A DNA stretch of 64,000 nt from Teredinibacter waterburyi (GCF_001922985.1 NZ_MRUH01000019.1:124001-188000); one strand, 5' to 3'. Counted from the stretch's first letter, positions 29,880 to 42,808 are shown. Made by a program: numbers and translations. The notes: generated by a model from the sequence alone, not told the origin.

Positions 29880-29928
29880 CTGCTGCATAAAAATAACGCT
29901 TAAAAATATGCGAAACGCAGTAGAGAAC

Positions 29929-30399
29929 TTAGAAACGGAAGTGCGAGAACGCCTTGTTGGCTTCTGCCATACGGTGTACGTCTTCACGCTTCTTAACAGC
30001 ACCACCTTTACTCTGGGATGCATCGATCAACTCACCGGCCAAACGCTGAGGCATAGACTTTTCACCGCGACTGCGAGAATAATCCACTAACCAACGCATC
30101 GCGAGAGCTTCACGTCGTGATGGGCGAACTTCAACCGGAACCTGATAAGTCGCACCACCTACGCGGCGGGATTTTACTTCCACCAAAGGAGCGATGTTCT
30201 CAAGTGCTTCGCTAAAAACTTCTAGCGGGTCGCGGTTCGTTTTTTCTTCAACCTGCTTTAGAGCACCGTAAACGATTTTCTCTGCAACTGATTTTTTACC
30301 ACTAACCATTACGTGGTTCATAAATTTGGCCAAAGTCACGTTACCAAATTTGGGATCTGGCAATACTTCGCGCTTGGCGACGACTCTTCTTCTAGGCAT
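29929..30399 (-). CDS. rpsG: 30S ribosomal protein S7
   Basis: A 156-residue protein that nucleates the 30S head and, in E. coli, represses the str operon. It starts [19 protein letters not shown] and has the conserved [24 protein letters not shown]. It ends at the E. coli-length C-terminus, with the extra residues [11 protein letters not shown]. Confidence 0.97.
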   Translation of the reverse strand: MPRRRVVAKREVLPDPKFGNVTLAKFMNHVMVSGKKSVAEKIVYGALKQVEEKTNRDPLEVFSEALENIAPLVEVKSRRVGGATYQVPVEVRPSRREALAMRWLVDYSRSRGEKSMPQRLAGELIDASQSKGGAVKKREDVHRMAEANKAFSHFRF

Positions 30400-30502
30400 G
30401 TTACTAACTCACCAATTTACTCACAATTCAGGTTTTCCCGGGACGCTGAGTAATGATCCGCCCGGCCTTACTGGTTCTACCTTAAAACGCTTTCCGGGCC
30501 TA

Positions 30503-30877
30503 TTAGGCCTTAGGACGCTTAGTACCGTATTTAGAACGAGCCTGTTTACGGTTGTTAACGCCGGAAGTATCCAAAGAACCGCGTACTGTGTGGTAGCGAA
30601 CACCTGGCAAATCTTTTACTCGACCGCCACGAATCAATACAACACTGTGCTCCTGCAAATTGTGGCCTTCACCACCGATGTAGGAAGAAACCTCAAAACC
30701 GTTAGTCAAACGCACACGACATACTTTACGAAGTGCTGAGTTTGGCTTTTTAGGTGTAGTCGTATAAACACGAGTACAAACACCACGGCGCTGAGGACAG
30801 GCTTCCAAAGCACGTACGTCACTCTTTTGAACCTTGCGTTTTCTCGGCTTACGAACCAACTGGTTGATCGTTGCCAT
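30503..30877 (-). CDS. rpsL: 30S ribosomal protein S12
   Basis: A 124-residue decoding-centre protein, the exact E. coli length. The start [14 protein letters not shown] is preceded by GGAG. The two lysines whose mutation causes streptomycin resistance are wild type ([10 protein letters not shown] and [11 protein letters not shown]). It is the first gene of the str operon. Confidence 0.98.
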   Translation of the reverse strand: MATINQLVRKPRKRKVQKSDVRALEACPQRRGVCTRVYTTTPKKPNSALRKVCRVRLTNGFEVSSYIGGEGHNLQEHSVVLIRGGRVKDLPGVRYHTVRGSLDTSGVNNRKQARSKYGTKRPKA

Positions 30878-30978
30878 GAAAATAAACTCCAACTATTACT
30901 TTATGTCCCCTTCTGAAACACAAGTGTATCAGGGACGATTTACTTGAATGGGGCTATGAATAACCCCCCACTGAAAAC

Positions 30979-31011
30979 AGCGGGTGGCGCATTGTAATGA
31001 CACCACCCGCT
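30979..31011 (-). terminator. Inverted repeat downstream of rpoC, overlapping the rpsL promoter
   Basis: Perfect nine-base-pair arms AGCGGGTGG (30979-30987) and CCACCCGCT (31003-31011), spaced 15 bases, followed on the minus strand by GTTTTC. It may terminate rpoBC, but its right arm overlaps the spacer of the promoter for rpsL, so it could instead be an operator. Confidence 0.5.
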
Positions 31012-31019
31012 ATCGTCAA
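30991..31019 (-). promoter_or_regulatory. Sigma-70 promoter of the str operon
   Basis: On the minus strand TTGACG (31014-31019) is followed by a 17-base spacer and TACAAT (30991-30996), each one base from consensus, with a GCGCC discriminator. Start near 30985 gives a leader of about 110 bases before rpsL. The spacer and the start site lie within the inverted repeat at 30979-31011. Confidence 0.8.
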
Positions 31020-31074
31020 CTTCTTGTACCGCGAGCAGTGAAGATCGCGGATTCTGACGCAAAAAAACCGCTTT

Positions 31075-34000
31075 TTAGCTCGATTTTAATGCTTCAGTCA
31101 ACGCGGCTTCGATCTCTGCCGCACTAACGGTATCTGAGCTAGAACCGGAAGCTTGCTCTTCGCGTCGTCGTCGTCGCTCGCTGTGGTAAGCCAAACCTGT
31201 ACCGGCTGGAATCAAACGCCCAACGACAACGTTTTCCTTCAAGCCGCGCAGGTTGTCCAACTTTCCGGTTACAGCAGCTTCAGTTAGGACGCGCGTAGTC
31301 TCTTGGAACGAAGCCGCAGAGATAAACGATTCAGTCGCCAACGAAGCCTTGGTGATACCGAGTAATTGACGTTCGTAGTTCGCCGGCTGGCGACTATCGG
31401 CACGTAGTTTTTCATTCGCTTCCAGCACAGCGTTGAACTCAACCTGCTCGCCTTTAACAAAATCAGAATCGCCCATGCTGCCAATCTCAACTTTACGCAG
31501 CATCTGACGAACAATAACTTCGATGTGCTTATCGTTGATTTTTACACCCTGTAAGCGGTATACCTCTTGAATTTCATTCACGATATAACGCGCCAACATA
31601 ACAACGCCTTGTAAGCGCAAAATGTCATGTGGGTTGCTAGGACCATCAGATACGATTTCACCCTTTGCAACTGTCTCACCTTCGAACACTGTCAAATGAC
31701 GATGTTTAGGGATCAACACTTCATAGTGGGTGGAGCCGTCAGCCAGCAACTCACCGTTAGCAGGGGTGATCACTAGGCGACGCTTACCTTTGGTTTCTTT
31801 ACCAAACGAAACGGTACCGGAGATCTCAGCCAAGATAGATGGCTCTTTAGGGCGTCGAGCCTCAAACAGGTCGGCAACGCGTGGCAAACCACCGGTAATA
31901 TCGCGAGTCTTTGAACTCTCTTGCGGAATACGCGCAATAATGTCACCGACACCAACCATATCGCCGTCCGCTAGAGACGTCATGATGGCTTTGCCTGGAA
32001 GCATGTAGTGAGCTGGCTGCTTGGAGTTCGCCAAGGTCAATTCATTACCTTTTTCATCCAGCAGGGTTACGCCTGGCTTCAGGTCTTTACCTGCAGCTGG
32101 ACGTTCACCTGGATCGAGAATTTCGGTATTCGACAAGCCTGTCAGCTCATCCGTCTGCTTGCGAACAGACAGACCTTCTTCCATACCGGTTAGAGCAACT
32201 CGACCAGCAACTTCAGTAATAATGGGGTGCGTGTGCGGATCCCATTTGGCAACAATACTGCCGCCTTTAACTTCTTCGCCGTCTTTAACTGTAATAGCTG
32301 CACCGTAAGGAACTTTGTAACGTTCGCGCTCACGGCCGGCCATATCGGCAACGGCCAACTCACCAGAGCGAGATACCGCCACTAGCTCGCCGCTCTTACG
32401 CGTTACAACTTTAATGTTGTGAAGACGTACAACACCATCCTGCTTAACCTGAATACTGTCTGCTGCCGAAGCTCGGCTAGCGGCACCACCAATGTGGAAG
32501 GTACGCATGGTTAGCTGAGTACCCGGCTCACCAATAGACTGTGCAGCGATAACACCGACAGCTTCGCCGATATTGGCGCGATGACCTCGAGCCAAGTCGC
32601 GACCGTAACACTGCGCACAGATACCGAAACGGGATTCACATGAAATCGCTGAGCGAACAGCCACTTCATCGATACCCATTAGCTCGACACGCTCAACCCA
32701 CTTCTCATCGATCATGGTACCGGCGGGGATTAGAATCTCATCACTGCCTGGACGCATAACGTCGCGTGCAACAACTCGTCCAAGGATTCGATCACCCAAG
32801 GATTCAATGATGTCACCACCTTCAATTACCGGTGACATGGTGAGACCTTCATCGGTACCACAGTCAACGGAGGTGATAACAACGTCCTGAGCAACGTCAA
32901 CCAAACGACGCGTTAGGTAACCAGAGTTAGCCGTTTTCAGGGCTGTATCCGCCAGACCTTTACGCGCTCCGTGAGTCGAAATAAAGTACTGAAGTACGTT
33001 CAAACCTTCACGGAAGTTTGCGGTAATCGGGGTTTCAATAATCGAACCGTCTGGACGCGCCATCAAACCACGCATACCGGCAAGCTGACGGATCTGAGCG
33101 GGAGAACCACGAGCACCAGAGTCGGCATACATAAATACCGAATTATAGGATGCTTGCTGCTCTTCTTCGCCGTCGCGGTTGATAACCGCCTCTTTCGAAA
33201 TACCTTCCATCATGGATTTGGCAACCAAGTCGTTGGCGCGTGACCAGATGTCGATAACCTTGTTGTACTTCTCACCTTGAGTAACCAAACCGGAAGCAAA
33301 CTGGCTTTCAATTTCTTTTACTTCTTCTTCAGCACTATCGATGATGCCGGCTTTGGCATCGGGGATAGCAAAGTCGTTCACACCAATAGATGATCCGGAC
33401 TTAGTACTGAAGTCATACCCCATGTACATCAACTGATCGGCAAAAATAACCGTGGCTTTTAGGCCAACGATCCGATAACAGAAGTTGATAATACCGGAGA
33501 TAGCCTTTTTCACCATCGCGCGGTTAACCATTTCAAAGGGGATTCCCTCTGGAACAATTTCCCACAACAACACACGGCCGACAGATGTATCGACGATTGA
33601 CGTAGTAACTTCTTTCTCGCCGTCTTCACGCATTCTAACGTCGCGAATACGAACTTTAATTCGAGCCTGCAGGCCTACTTGTTTCGAATAAAATGCGCGC
33701 GACACTTCTTTCGGATCAGAGAAGACCATGCCTTCACCAAGATCATTTACGCGATCACGTGTCATCCAGTACAAGCCCAAAACAACGTCCTGAGAAGGCA
33801 CGATGATTGGCTCACCTGAGGCTGGCGAAAGAATGTTATTGGTCGACATCATCAATGCGCGCGCTTCTAGCTGCGCTTCAATCGTTAGCGGTACGTGTAC
33901 CGCCATCTGATCACCATCGAAGTCGGCGTTATAAGCCGCACAAACCAATGGGTGCAACTGAATCGCTTTACCTTCAATCAATACGGGCTCAAACGCTTGA

Positions 34001-35301
34001 ATACCTAGACGGTGAAGAGTCGGTGCCCGGTTCAATAGAACTGGATGCTCGCGAATCACATCATCAAGAATATCCCAAACGACCGGCTCTTCACGCTCGA
34101 CCATTTTCTTAGCGGCTTTGATGGTAGTCGCAAGACCACGCAACTCAAGCTTGCTAAAAATAAACGGCTTAAATAGTTCTAAAGCCATTTTCTTTGGTAG
34201 ACCGCACTGATGCAGGCGTAAAGTTGGGCCGGTTACAATTACCGAACGACCAGAATAGTCAACGCGCTTACCCAGTAGGTTCTGACGGAAACGGCCCTGC
34301 TTACCTTTGATCATATCGGCCAAAGACTTCAGTGGACGCTTGTTTGAACCGGTGATAGCGCGACCGCGACGACCGTTGTCTAACAGAGCGTCTACCGCTT
34401 CTTGCAGCATGCGCTTTTCGTTACGAACAATAATGTCCGGCGCGTTCAAATCGAGCAAACGCTTTAAACGGTTGTTGCGGTTAATAACGCGACGGTAGAG
34501 ATCATTAAGATCCGACGTTGCGAAACGACCACCATCCAAAGGTACTAATGGACGCAAATCAGGCGGGAGTACCGGTAACGCTTCCATCACCATCCACTGA
34601 GGCTTGTTGCCAGACTGGATGAAAGCTTCCAAAAGTTTCAGGCGCTTAGAAAGCTTTTTAATTTTAGTTTCAGAGTTGGTGGTTGGAATTTCTTCGCGAA
34701 TATGCTCCGCTTCGGATTCCAGATCCATATCCATAATTAGACGCTGAATAGCTTCGGCACCCATCTTGGCATCAAACTCGTCACCAAACTCTTCCATCGC
34801 CTCGAAATACTGCTCGTCAGTCAATAACTGACCGCGTTCGAGGTTTGTCATACCGGGCTCGGTAACAACAAATGATTCAAAATAAAGGACGCGCTCAATA
34901 CTGCGCAAGGTCATGTCGAGCAACAAACCAATACGACTAGGAAGCGACTTTAAGAACCAGATGTGTGCAACAGGGCAAGCCAACTCGATATGGCCCATAC
35001 GCTCACGACGAACCTTGGCCAAGGTAACTTCAACGCCACACTTCTCACAGATAATACCGCGATGTTTCATGCGCTTGTATTTTCCGCACAAGCATTCGTA
35101 ATCTTTTACTGGGCCAAAAATTTTGGCGCAGAACAAACCTTCGCGCTCAGGCTTGAAGGTACGGTAGTTAATTGTCTCCGGCTTTCTAACTTCGCCAAAC
35201 GACCACGACCGAATCATCTCAGGAGATGCCAAACCAATACGAATTCCATCGAACTCGTCGGTGGTACCCTGATTTTTCAACAAATTAAGTAGGTCTTTCA
35301 A
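31075..35301 (-). CDS. rpoC: RNA polymerase subunit beta'
   Basis: A 1,408-residue catalytic subunit. It has the N-terminal zinc cluster ([20 protein letters not shown], about 70-88), the catalytic magnesium-binding [12 protein letters not shown] (about 460), the trigger loop and the second zinc-binding block [15 protein letters not shown]. Length is usual for the order. It lies downstream of rpoB by 76 bases. Confidence 0.99.
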   Translation of the reverse strand: MKDLLNLLKNQGTTDEFDGIRIGLASPEMIRSWSFGEVRKPETINYRTFKPEREGLFCAKIFGPVKDYECLCGKYKRMKHRGIICEKCGVEVTLAKVRRERMGHIELACPVAHIWFLKSLPSRIGLLLDMTLRSIERVLYFESFVVTEPGMTNLERGQLLTDEQYFEAMEEFGDEFDAKMGAEAIQRLIMDMDLESEAEHIREEIPTTNSETKIKKLSKRLKLLEAFIQSGNKPQWMVMEALPVLPPDLRPLVPLDGGRFATSDLNDLYRRVINRNNRLKRLLDLNAPDIIVRNEKRMLQEAVDALLDNGRRGRAITGSNKRPLKSLADMIKGKQGRFRQNLLGKRVDYSGRSVIVTGPTLRLHQCGLPKKMALELFKPFIFSKLELRGLATTIKAAKKMVEREEPVVWDILDDVIREHPVLLNRAPTLHRLGIQAFEPVLIEGKAIQLHPLVCAAYNADFDGDQMAVHVPLTIEAQLEARALMMSTNNILSPASGEPIIVPSQDVVLGLYWMTRDRVNDLGEGMVFSDPKEVSRAFYSKQVGLQARIKVRIRDVRMREDGEKEVTTSIVDTSVGRVLLWEIVPEGIPFEMVNRAMVKKAISGIINFCYRIVGLKATVIFADQLMYMGYDFSTKSGSSIGVNDFAIPDAKAGIIDSAEEEVKEIESQFASGLVTQGEKYNKVIDIWSRANDLVAKSMMEGISKEAVINRDGEEEQQASYNSVFMYADSGARGSPAQIRQLAGMRGLMARPDGSIIETPITANFREGLNVLQYFISTHGARKGLADTALKTANSGYLTRRLVDVAQDVVITSVDCGTDEGLTMSPVIEGGDIIESLGDRILGRVVARDVMRPGSDEILIPAGTMIDEKWVERVELMGIDEVAVRSAISCESRFGICAQCYGRDLARGHRANIGEAVGVIAAQSIGEPGTQLTMRTFHIGGAASRASAADSIQVKQDGVVRLHNIKVVTRKSGELVAVSRSGELAVADMAGRERERYKVPYGAAITVKDGEEVKGGSIVAKWDPHTHPIITEVAGRVALTGMEEGLSVRKQTDELTGLSNTEILDPGERPAAGKDLKPGVTLLDEKGNELTLANSKQPAHYMLPGKAIMTSLADGDMVGVGDIIARIPQESSKTRDITGGLPRVADLFEARRPKEPSILAEISGTVSFGKETKGKRRLVITPANGELLADGSTHYEVLIPKHRHLTVFEGETVAKGEIVSDGPSNPHDILRLQGVVMLARYIVNEIQEVYRLQGVKINDKHIEVIVRQMLRKVEIGSMGDSDFVKGEQVEFNAVLEANEKLRADSRQPANYERQLLGITKASLATESFISAASFQETTRVLTEAAVTGKLDNLRGLKENVVVGRLIPAGTGLAYHSERRRRREEQASGSSSDTVSAAEIEAALTEALKSS

Positions 35302-35377
35302 AACTTTTCCTCCAGTGGGTGCTTATGCACAGTGGGCGCGTACCATACGGTGGCGCCCACCACCGTTTATGCGAATA

Positions 35378-38300
35378 TTAGGAGTCTTCTTCCAGTTCGA
35401 TGTTGATACCGAGAGAGCGAATTTCTTTAACAAGTACGTTAAAGGATTCTGGCATTCCCGGTTCCATACGATGGTCGCCATCCACAATGTTTTTATACAT
35501 TTTGGTACGACCATTTACATCGTCCGACTTAACAGTAAGCATCTCTTGCAGGGTATAAGCTGCACCGTATGCTTCCAGAGCCCACACTTCCATCTCTCCG
35601 AAACGCTGGCCACCGAATTGAGCTTTACCGCCCAATGGCTGCTGCGTAACCAAGCTGTAGGAACCCGTGGAACGTGCGTGCATCTTGTCGTCAACCAAGT
35701 GGTTAAGCTTCAACATGTACATGTAACCTACGGTCACAGGACGCTGGAAGGAATCGCCGGTACGACCATCAAACAAGGTCATCTGCCCTGAATCTGGTAG
35801 ATCAGCTAAACGCAGCAACTGCTTGATCTCTACTTCCTTGGCACCGTCAAATGCACGGGTCGCCATAGGCACACCTTCACGAAGGTTGTCAGCCAGTTCA
35901 AGTATTTCACTATCACTGAAGCTGTCTAACTCTTCCTTCTTGTAGGAATCGCCGATCTGGTTGTAGATCTCATCCAAAAGCTTACGCAAGTCGGTAACAG
36001 CTTTTTGCTGCTTCAACATCTCGTCGATCTTACGACCAAGACCTTTCGACGCTAGACCTAGGTGAGTCTCAAGAATCTGACCAACGTTCATTCGCGACGG
36101 AACACCTAGCGGGTTCAATACGATATCGACAGCTTCACCATTTGCATCGTGAGGCATATCTTCAACCGGCATAATCACGGAGATAACACCTTTGTTACCG
36201 TGACGACCAGCCATCTTGTCACCAGGCTGAATACGACGTTTGATCGCAAGATAAACTTTAACGATTTTCAATACGCCCGGAGCCAGATCATCGCCAGTAG
36301 ATACCTTGCGTTTCTTATCTTCAAAACGCTCATCTAACTGTTTGCGACGCTCGGCTAGCTGCACTTCAGCGGCATCTATCTGCTCGTTGAGCGCATCGTC
36401 TTCCATGCGGATCTTAAACCAGTCTTCTTTTTCCAATGAATCCAAGTTTTCGTCTGTTACCGCGACACCGCGCTTAACACCCTTACCATTAGAGGCATTC
36501 TGGCCGACTAACGCTGCACGTAAACGCTCAAAGGTTGCACCTTCAACAATACGATACTCTTCGTTTAGATCCTTACGAACCTTATTCAACTGTGCCTTTT
36601 CGATATCCAGTGAACGCTGATCTTTTTCAAGGCCATCGCGGGTAAATACCTGAACATCAATTACCGTACCCTTCACACTTGAAGGAACGCGCAAGGAAGT
36701 ATCTTTAACATCAGATGCCTTCTCACCAAAGATGGCACGTAACAGTTTTTCTTCCGGTGTCAGCTGGGTTTCGCCCTTTGGCGTAACCTTGCCTACCAGA
36801 ATATCGCCAGCACCCACTTCGGCACCAACATAAACGATCCCTGATTCGTCCAGCTTCGACAATGCACCTTCGCCCACGTTAGGAATATCAGCTGTAATTT
36901 CTTCGCTGCCTAACTTGGTATCACGTGCAATACAGGTCAATTCTTGGATGTGAATCGTGGTAAAACGATCTTCTTGTACAACACGCTCGGACACCAAGAT
37001 GGAATCCTCGAAGTTGTAGCCGTTCCAAGGCATAAATGCGATACGCATATTCTGCCCTAAAGCTAGCTCACCAAGGTCCACAGATGGGCCGTCGGCTAGA
37101 ATATCGCCACGAGAAACAGACTCGCCTGTACGTACGATTGGACGCTGATTAATACAAGTATTCTGGTTAGATCGGGTGTACTTAGTGAGGTTATAAATAT
37201 CCACACCCGCGTCACCAGTGGCAACTTCATCGTTGTGCACTCGAACAACAATGCGAGCCGCATCAACACTTTCGATTTCGCCACCGCGTTTTGCAACAAC
37301 GCAAACACCGGAGTCGCGCGCTACGTTGCGCTCCATACCGGTACCTACCACAGGCTTCTCAGCCTTTAGCGTTGGTACGGCCTGACGCTGCATGTTCGAC
37401 CCCATTAGGGCTCGGTTTGCATCATCGTGCTCAAGGAATGGAATCAATGACGCGGCAACAGAAACAACCTGTCGTGGCGATACATCCATATACTGAACGT
37501 CGCTAGGCGCTTTCAGGTTAAATTCGTTTTGATAGCGCACTGACACGAGTTCTTCGATCAGCTCACCTTTTTTGTTAGTCTCGGCAGACGCTTGAGCAAT
37601 AACGTATTGCGCTTCGTTGATCGCGGATAGATATTCAATATCATCTGTAACTTTGCCGTCGACAACTTTGCGGTGCGGACTTTCGAGGAAACCATAGCTA
37701 TTAGTGCGCGCATAGGTTGCCAATGAATTTATCAGACCAATGTTCGGACCTTCAGGCGTTTCGATTGGGCAAACACGACCGTAGTGAGTCGGATGCACGT
37801 CACGTACTTCAAAGCCAGCACGCTCACGAGTCAGACCACCAGGGCCTAAAGCCGATACACGACGCTTGTGGGTCACTTCCGAAAGCGGGTTGTTCTGATC
37901 CATAAACTGCGATAGCTGACTGGAACCGAAAAACTCTTTAACGGCAGCGGCTACAGGCTTAGCATTAATCAAATCCTGCGGCATCAAGCCTTCACTTTCA
38001 GCCATCGACAAGCGCTCTTTAACTGCACGCTCGACCCGAACCAAACCTACGCGGAACTGGTTTTCGGCCATCTCGCCAACAGAACGAACACGACGGTTAC
38101 CAAGGTGATCGATATCATCGACAGTTCCCTGACCGTTACGAATATTAATCAAAGTTTTCATTACTTCGACAATATCTTCACGAGACAAGGTGCCTTCACC
38201 CGTCTCGTCTTCAAGATCTAGGCGACGGTTAAACTTCATTCGACCAACAGCGGACAAGTCATAGCGTTCAGAACTAAAAAACAAGTTCTGAAACAGGCCT

Positions 38301-39463
38301 TCAGCCGACTCTTTCGTTGGTGGCTCCCCCGGACGCATCATACGGTAGATTTCTACCAATGCTTCCAGTTCAGTTTTTGCCGGGTCATTGCGCAAAGTAT
38401 CAGCGACAAACGGACCACAATCTAAATCGTTGGTATAAAGAGTTTCGAATTCCGTTACGCCGGCCTTTAAGAGGTCCGCCATAACTTCGTCAGTAATTTC
38501 GGTGTTGCACTCGAACAACAACTCACCCGTGTTCGTGTCGATGATATTTTTGGCCAGCGCGCGACCAACCATATACTCAACAGGAACATCGAGCTCGGAC
38601 ACATTAGCTTTCTCCATTTGTCGAATATGGCGAGCAGTAATTCGACGCCCCTCTTCAACAATAAGATTGCCTTTTTTGTCTTTAATTTCGAACGTCGTAA
38701 CATCACCACGCAGGCGCGCAGGAACAAGCTCCAACTTGATGGTGCCATCAGCTGCAATTTTATATTTCGACGACTCGAAAAACATATCGAGCATTTCTTC
38801 TGAGGAATAGCCCAGCGCTCGCAACAGAATGGTCGCAGGAAGCTTACGGCGACGGTCTATACGTACAAATACATGATCTTTAGGATCGAATTCGAAATCC
38901 AACCATGAACCGCGATAAGGAATAATTCGTGCGGAATAAAGCAGTTTACCGGAGGAGTGAGTCTTACCTTTATCGTGCTCGAAAAACACACCCGGCGAAC
39001 GGTGTAGCTGGGAAACGATTACTCGCTCAGTCCCGTTAATAACGAACGTACCGTTATCAGTCATCAATGGGATTTCACCCATGTAGACTTCTTGTTCTTT
39101 AATATCTTTAATCGCCTTGCTAGACGACTCGCGATCATAAATGATCAGGCGAACTTTAACCCGTAAAGGTACAGCGTAGGTTGCACCGCGCAACACACAT
39201 TCGCTCACATCAAATACAGGCTTGCCAAGGGCATAGCTAACATACTCAAGGGCAGCATTGCCCGAGTAGCTCACTATCGGAAACACAGACTTAAAAGCTG
39301 CCTGCAAACCGATATCAATTCGGTCATCGTCGAGCTTGTCTGACTGGGTGAATTTTCTATAGGAATCTAATTGAATTGCCAGCAGGTAGGGGACATCCAT
39401 GACGTCTGGCAGTTTTCCAAAATCCTTACGGATACGTTTTTTCTCAGTATATGAGTAAGCCAT
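35378..39463 (-). CDS. rpoB: RNA polymerase subunit beta
   Basis: A 1,361-residue subunit. The rifampicin-binding cluster [20 protein letters not shown] is wild type at the usual resistance positions. The C-terminal switch region with [23 protein letters not shown] is intact. It is about 223 bases downstream of rplL, with a transcription attenuator in between. Confidence 0.99.
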   Translation of the reverse strand: MAYSYTEKKRIRKDFGKLPDVMDVPYLLAIQLDSYRKFTQSDKLDDDRIDIGLQAAFKSVFPIVSYSGNAALEYVSYALGKPVFDVSECVLRGATYAVPLRVKVRLIIYDRESSSKAIKDIKEQEVYMGEIPLMTDNGTFVINGTERVIVSQLHRSPGVFFEHDKGKTHSSGKLLYSARIIPYRGSWLDFEFDPKDHVFVRIDRRRKLPATILLRALGYSSEEMLDMFFESSKYKIAADGTIKLELVPARLRGDVTTFEIKDKKGNLIVEEGRRITARHIRQMEKANVSELDVPVEYMVGRALAKNIIDTNTGELLFECNTEITDEVMADLLKAGVTEFETLYTNDLDCGPFVADTLRNDPAKTELEALVEIYRMMRPGEPPTKESAEGLFQNLFFSSERYDLSAVGRMKFNRRLDLEDETGEGTLSREDIVEVMKTLINIRNGQGTVDDIDHLGNRRVRSVGEMAENQFRVGLVRVERAVKERLSMAESEGLMPQDLINAKPVAAAVKEFFGSSQLSQFMDQNNPLSEVTHKRRVSALGPGGLTRERAGFEVRDVHPTHYGRVCPIETPEGPNIGLINSLATYARTNSYGFLESPHRKVVDGKVTDDIEYLSAINEAQYVIAQASAETNKKGELIEELVSVRYQNEFNLKAPSDVQYMDVSPRQVVSVAASLIPFLEHDDANRALMGSNMQRQAVPTLKAEKPVVGTGMERNVARDSGVCVVAKRGGEIESVDAARIVVRVHNDEVATGDAGVDIYNLTKYTRSNQNTCINQRPIVRTGESVSRGDILADGPSVDLGELALGQNMRIAFMPWNGYNFEDSILVSERVVQEDRFTTIHIQELTCIARDTKLGSEEITADIPNVGEGALSKLDESGIVYVGAEVGAGDILVGKVTPKGETQLTPEEKLLRAIFGEKASDVKDTSLRVPSSVKGTVIDVQVFTRDGLEKDQRSLDIEKAQLNKVRKDLNEEYRIVEGATFERLRAALVGQNASNGKGVKRGVAVTDENLDSLEKEDWFKIRMEDDALNEQIDAAEVQLAERRKQLDERFEDKKRKVSTGDDLAPGVLKIVKVYLAIKRRIQPGDKMAGRHGNKGVISVIMPVEDMPHDANGEAVDIVLNPLGVPSRMNVGQILETHLGLASKGLGRKIDEMLKQQKAVTDLRKLLDEIYNQIGDSYKKEELDSFSDSEILELADNLREGVPMATRAFDGAKEVEIKQLLRLADLPDSGQMTLFDGRTGDSFQRPVTVGYMYMLKLNHLVDDKMHARSTGSYSLVTQQPLGGKAQFGGQRFGEMEVWALEAYGAAYTLQEMLTVKSDDVNGRTKMYKNIVDGDHRMEPGMPESFNVLVKEIRSLGINIELEEDS

Positions 39464-39614
39464 TAGTGTTCCTCAGCTTGTTCACGGAGTGCATAAATCG
39501 CAATCACGCAAGACCTGGTTGGCCTTGATTGTTCTAGTACCGTGTTTTACTTAAACGCCCATCAACAAAAAGACTGCAGATGTACTTCGATCATGCGTCG
39601 ACCGCAAACGGGAA

Positions 39615-39643
39615 AAGGCCAGTGGGCAAAACCCACTGACCTT
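39615..39643 (-). terminator. Attenuator between rplL and rpoB
   Basis: A stem with seven perfect base pairs (CAGTGGG/CCCACTG) extended by four more around one mismatch, loop about five bases, followed on the minus strand by TTTTCCCGTTT. A partial terminator at this place in E. coli sets the ratio of ribosomal protein to RNA polymerase synthesis; this one is in the same position. Confidence 0.7.
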
Positions 39644-39686
39644 GTTCTCTTCGAAGACCTCGAATCGAGCATCTTCAAACAACAAC

Positions 39687-40055
39687 TTACTTAAGCTCGA
39701 CAGATGCGCCAGCTTCTTCAAGTTGCTTCTTAGCTTCTTCAGCGTCAGCCTTAGGAGCGCCTTCTTTAATCGTGCTTGGAGCGCCGTCAACCAACTCTTT
39801 AGCTTCTTTCAAGCCAAGACCAGTGATTGCACGAACAGCCTTAATCACGTTAACTTTCTTCTCGCCAACAGAGGTCAAAACTACGTCGAAATCAGTTTTT
39901 TCTTCTGCAGCAGCACCAGCGTCACCAGCAGCTACAGCTACAGCGGCAGCGGCAGATACACCGAACTTTTCTTCCATAGCTGAGATCAGTTCGACAACGT
40001 CGGTTACTGACATTTCAGCGATTGCATTGATGATATCTTCTTTAGTCAGAGACAT
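39687..40055 (-). CDS. rplL: 50S ribosomal protein L7/L12
   Basis: A 122-residue stalk protein with an N-terminal dimerisation domain ([23 protein letters not shown]), an alanine-rich hinge (about 35-50) and the C-terminal factor-binding domain ([37 protein letters not shown]). It lies between rplJ and the attenuator before rpoB. Confidence 0.98.
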   Translation of the reverse strand: MSLTKEDIINAIAEMSVTDVVELISAMEEKFGVSAAAAVAVAAGDAGAAAEEKTDFDVVLTSVGEKKVNVIKAVRAITGLGLKEAKELVDGAPSTIKEGAPKADAEEAKKQLEEAGASVELK

Positions 40056-40121
40056 GACTCAATTCCTAAATTATGTGAGCTTTCGCTCTAAATTGTTTAA
40101 CTCAACAGAAAACCAAAAAGG

Positions 40122-40616
40122 TTATGCTGCTGCCTGCTCTTTCTGGTCGCGAATGGCCGCAATAGTGCGTACCAATTTGCCCGCAGCTGCTTCTTTCATA
40201 ACACTCATCAACTTGGCGATTGCTTCGTCGTAAGTTGGCAGACTTGCCAACAGACCAACATCAACCAAACTGCCTTCGAAAGCGGCCAACTTAAGTTCCA
40301 ACTTGTCGTTTGTCTTAGCGAAATCACGCAGGATACGCGCACCGGCGCCTGGATGTTCGTTAGAAAACGCGATTAAAGTTGGACCTACAAACGCATCATT
40401 AAGACACGTATAGTCGGTACCCTCTACTGCGCGACGAGCCAATGTATTACGTACGACACGAATCCATACGCCATTTTCACGGGCTTCTTTACGCAGCGCT
40501 GTCATGTTGCTCACGGTTACACCGCGAGCATCAGCAACAACAGCTGACAGAGCGTTTTTAGCAGCTTCATGGACCTCAGCGACAATCGCTTTTTTGCCTT
40601 CGAGTCCTAATGCCAC
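40122..40616 (-). CDS. rplJ: 50S ribosomal protein L10
   Basis: A 164-residue protein that anchors L7/L12 to the ribosome. It starts [31 protein letters not shown]. As the L10(L12) complex it represses the rplJL-rpoBC mRNA by binding the leader, which is recognisable upstream here. Confidence 0.97.
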   Translation of the reverse strand: MALGLEGKKAIVAEVHEAAKNALSAVVADARGVTVSNMTALRKEARENGVWIRVVRNTLARRAVEGTDYTCLNDAFVGPTLIAFSNEHPGAGARILRDFAKTNDKLELKLAAFEGSLVDVGLLASLPTYDEAIAKLMSVMKEAAAGKLVRTIAAIRDQKEQAAA

Positions 40617-40634
40617 GATATTACTCCTGGATTT

Positions 40635-40651
40635 GATTAGCTAAGCTAATC
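40635..40651. repeat. Palindrome just upstream of rplJ
   Basis: A perfect palindrome GATTAGCT-A-AGCTAATC, 17 bases, 19-35 bases before the rplJ start. In the mRNA it would form a near-loopless eight-pair hairpin next to the ribosome-binding site and may take part in L10 translational control. Confidence 0.5.
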
Positions 40652-40721
40652 GTTAACAAATCGACCCCATAAAACTGGAGTCGCTCTTTTCGGTGTATCA
40701 AATCCAGCGAAAAACTGAATT

Positions 40722-40800
40722 GGGCCACCGTCTGCGTAGGCTTCAGCTTGCGCATCCATTAAAAGTAGACTTAATAATAAGTGCCACTCACCTACGGTCT
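40722..40800 (-). ncRNA. L10 leader (rplJ mRNA 5' regulatory element)
   Basis: The minus strand has CCGTAGGTGAGTGGC, then 40 bases later GAAGCCTACGCAGACGGTGG, whose halves CGTAGG and CCTACG pair. This matches the pattern of the L10(L12)-binding leader conserved in proteobacteria (Rfam L10_leader). It lies in the 273-base gap between rplA and rplJ. Confidence 0.75.
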
Positions 40801-40889
40801 TTGACGGCCTGAAAGACACTGGCTCGATAACGACTTGTTATTTGCAGCGACGTTTCAGACCCCAAAGTTCGGGTTTCAACCTACTGGAA

Positions 40890-41585
40890 TTAAACTTCCA
40901 GAGTAGATTGATCAATCGTTATACCTGGGCCCATAGTGGTGCTCAGGGAAATCTTCTTTAGGTAAACACCTTTCGCTGTTGCTGGCTTAGCTTTCTTCAG
41001 GTCGGCAATTAGCGCCTCCAAGTTAGCTTTGATCGCAGCCGAGTCGAACGCAACCTTACCAATACCGCCATGAATAATGCCGCCTTTATCTGCGCGGAAT
41101 CGCACCTGACCAGCTTTAGCATTTTTAACAGCAGTAGCAACATCTGGTGTTACGGTGCCAGTTTTTGGGTTTGGCATTAGTCCGCGCGGACCAAGCACCT
41201 GACCAAGCATACCAACAACACGCATAGCCGCTGGGTCAGCAATAACCACGTCAAAGTCCATCATGCCGCCTTTGATCTGCTCGGCAAGATCTTCCATACC
41301 AACAAATTCTGCGCCCGCTTCTTTAGCCGCCTCAGCTGCAGCGCCTTGACTAAAAACAGCAACACGAACATCGTTACCCGTACCGTGCGGCAAGCTAGTT
41401 GCTCCGCGCACTGCCTGGTCAGATTTACGTGGGTCAATACCCAAGTTAATAGCCGCATCAACGGTTTCACTGAACTTCACGGTAGACAATTCTTTCAGTA
41501 GAGCAACAGCTTCTTCAATACCGTATGCTTTAGCTGTATCAACTTTTTCATTAATCAGTTTTTTGCGCTTAGATAATTTAGCCAC
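40890..41585 (-). CDS. rplA: 50S ribosomal protein L1
   Basis: A 231-residue protein of the mobile L1 stalk. The start is GTG at 41585 ([11 protein letters not shown]), with a strong GGAGG about nine bases upstream; the frame extends further upstream but overlaps rplK without family similarity. It is one base after the rplK stop. In E. coli L1 represses the rplKA mRNA. Confidence 0.97.
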   Translation of the reverse strand: MAKLSKRKKLINEKVDTAKAYGIEEAVALLKELSTVKFSETVDAAINLGIDPRKSDQAVRGATSLPHGTGNDVRVAVFSQGAAAEAAKEAGAEFVGMEDLAEQIKGGMMDFDVVIADPAAMRVVGMLGQVLGPRGLMPNPKTGTVTPDVATAVKNAKAGQVRFRADKGGIIHGGIGKVAFDSAAIKANLEALIADLKKAKPATAKGVYLKKISLSTTMGPGITIDQSTLEV

Positions 41586-41586
41586 G

Positions 41587-42018
41587 TTACACACCCTCCA
41601 CTTCAAGACCCATCGCACGCGCAGAGCCTGCGATAGTGCGAACCGCCGCATCCATATCTGACGCAGTCAAATCCGGCGCTTTAGCGGTAGCAATCTCTTC
41701 AAGCTGAGCACGATTAATCTTGCCAACTTTCTGAGTATTTGGTCGACCACTACCACTCTTAATACCAGCAGCCTTCTTTAACAAGAAGGAAGCGGGTGGA
41801 GTTTTCATGGTGAAAGTAAAGCTGCGATCAGAATAGACTGAAATCACAACAGGAACGGGGGAGCCAGGCTCTAAACCCTGAGTTTGCGCGTTAAACGCCT
41901 TACAAAACTCCATGATATTCACACCCTTTTGACCCAGAGCTGGACCAACGGGGGGACTTGGATTTGCCTGACCGGCTTTTACTTGCAGCTTAATATAAGC
42001 GTCAACTTTCTTTGCCAT
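41587..42018 (-). CDS. rplK: 50S ribosomal protein L11
   Basis: A 143-residue protein of the GTPase-associated centre. It has the N-terminal PxxP-rich domain ([30 protein letters not shown]) and the rRNA-binding C-terminal domain. The proline-rich region targeted by thiostrepton appears normal. It starts the rplKA unit. Confidence 0.98.
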   Translation of the reverse strand: MAKKVDAYIKLQVKAGQANPSPPVGPALGQKGVNIMEFCKAFNAQTQGLEPGSPVPVVISVYSDRSFTFTMKTPPASFLLKKAAGIKSGSGRPNTQKVGKINRAQLEEIATAKAPDLTASDMDAAVRTIAGSARAMGLEVEGV

Positions 42019-42135
42019 GATGATTTACTCCCAATTATGGGTAATAGCGCCTCCAGACAGTGGCATACCGTCCTTCACTGGCTCCCCAGCCTTACAAAAG
42101 AGATCAAATCGACCCCTTACAATAAGACGCGAAAA

Positions 42136-42163
42136 GCCCTCCCCCGATATGACGGAAGAGAGC
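42136..42163 (-). terminator. Rho-independent terminator between nusG and rplK
   Basis: An eleven-base-pair stem with several G-U pairs (42136-42146 pairing with 42153-42163), six-base loop and a TTTT run on the minus strand. It would separate secE-nusG transcription from rplK-rplA. The 244-base gap holds no other clear feature. Confidence 0.6.
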
Positions 42164-42262
42164 CACCAAAAAAATTCTTTTGCTCGCCGCCACTACGGCT
42201 GCAAAACCACCCCAATCAACCACATTTAAATGAGCAGCCGAACCAGAGTTTTAAACACCTAA

Positions 42263-42796
42263 TCAGGTTTTTTCTACCTGCCCAAATTCCAACTCCACAG
42301 GAGTGGAACGCCCGAAAATAAGCACAGCGACCTGCAACCGGCTCTTCTCGTAGTTAACCTCTTCAACAACACCATTAAAGTCGTTAAAGGGGCCATCAGT
42401 AACTCGAACCATTTCACCCGGCTCAAATAGAGTCTTAGGTTTTGGTTTATCAACCGAGTCGTCTACACGCTGCAGAATTAAATCTGCCTCTTTATCGGAA
42501 ATTGGGGCAGGCTTATCTGCTTTCCCACCAATAAAGCCCATCACGCGAGGGGTTTCTTTTACAAGGTGCCAAGCGTCATCATTCAGCTCCATCTGCACCA
42601 AAACGTACCCAGGAAAAAACTTACGCTCAGACTTTCGCTTCTGCCCGCCGCGCATTTCCACAACTTCTTCAGTTGGCACCAAAACATCGCCAAAGCTGTC
42701 CTGCATGCTATGAAGCTCGATTCGCTCTTTCAAAGCGATCGCCACTTTCTTTTCGTATCCTGAGTAGGCGTGTACCACGTACCAGCGCTTTGCCAT
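42263..42796 (-). CDS. nusG: Transcription termination/antitermination factor NusG
   Basis: A 177-residue factor. The N-terminal NGN domain starts [19 protein letters not shown] and binds polymerase; the KOW domain (about 125-177, [35 protein letters not shown]) binds Rho or S10. The length and the position after secE are standard. Confidence 0.98.
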   Translation of the reverse strand: MAKRWYVVHAYSGYEKKVAIALKERIELHSMQDSFGDVLVPTEEVVEMRGGQKRKSERKFFPGYVLVQMELNDDAWHLVKETPRVMGFIGGKADKPAPISDKEADLILQRVDDSVDKPKPKTLFEPGEMVRVTDGPFNDFNGVVEEVNYEKSRLQVAVLIFGRSTPVELEFGQVEKT

Positions 42797-42808
42797 GAAG
42801 CCGAACCT

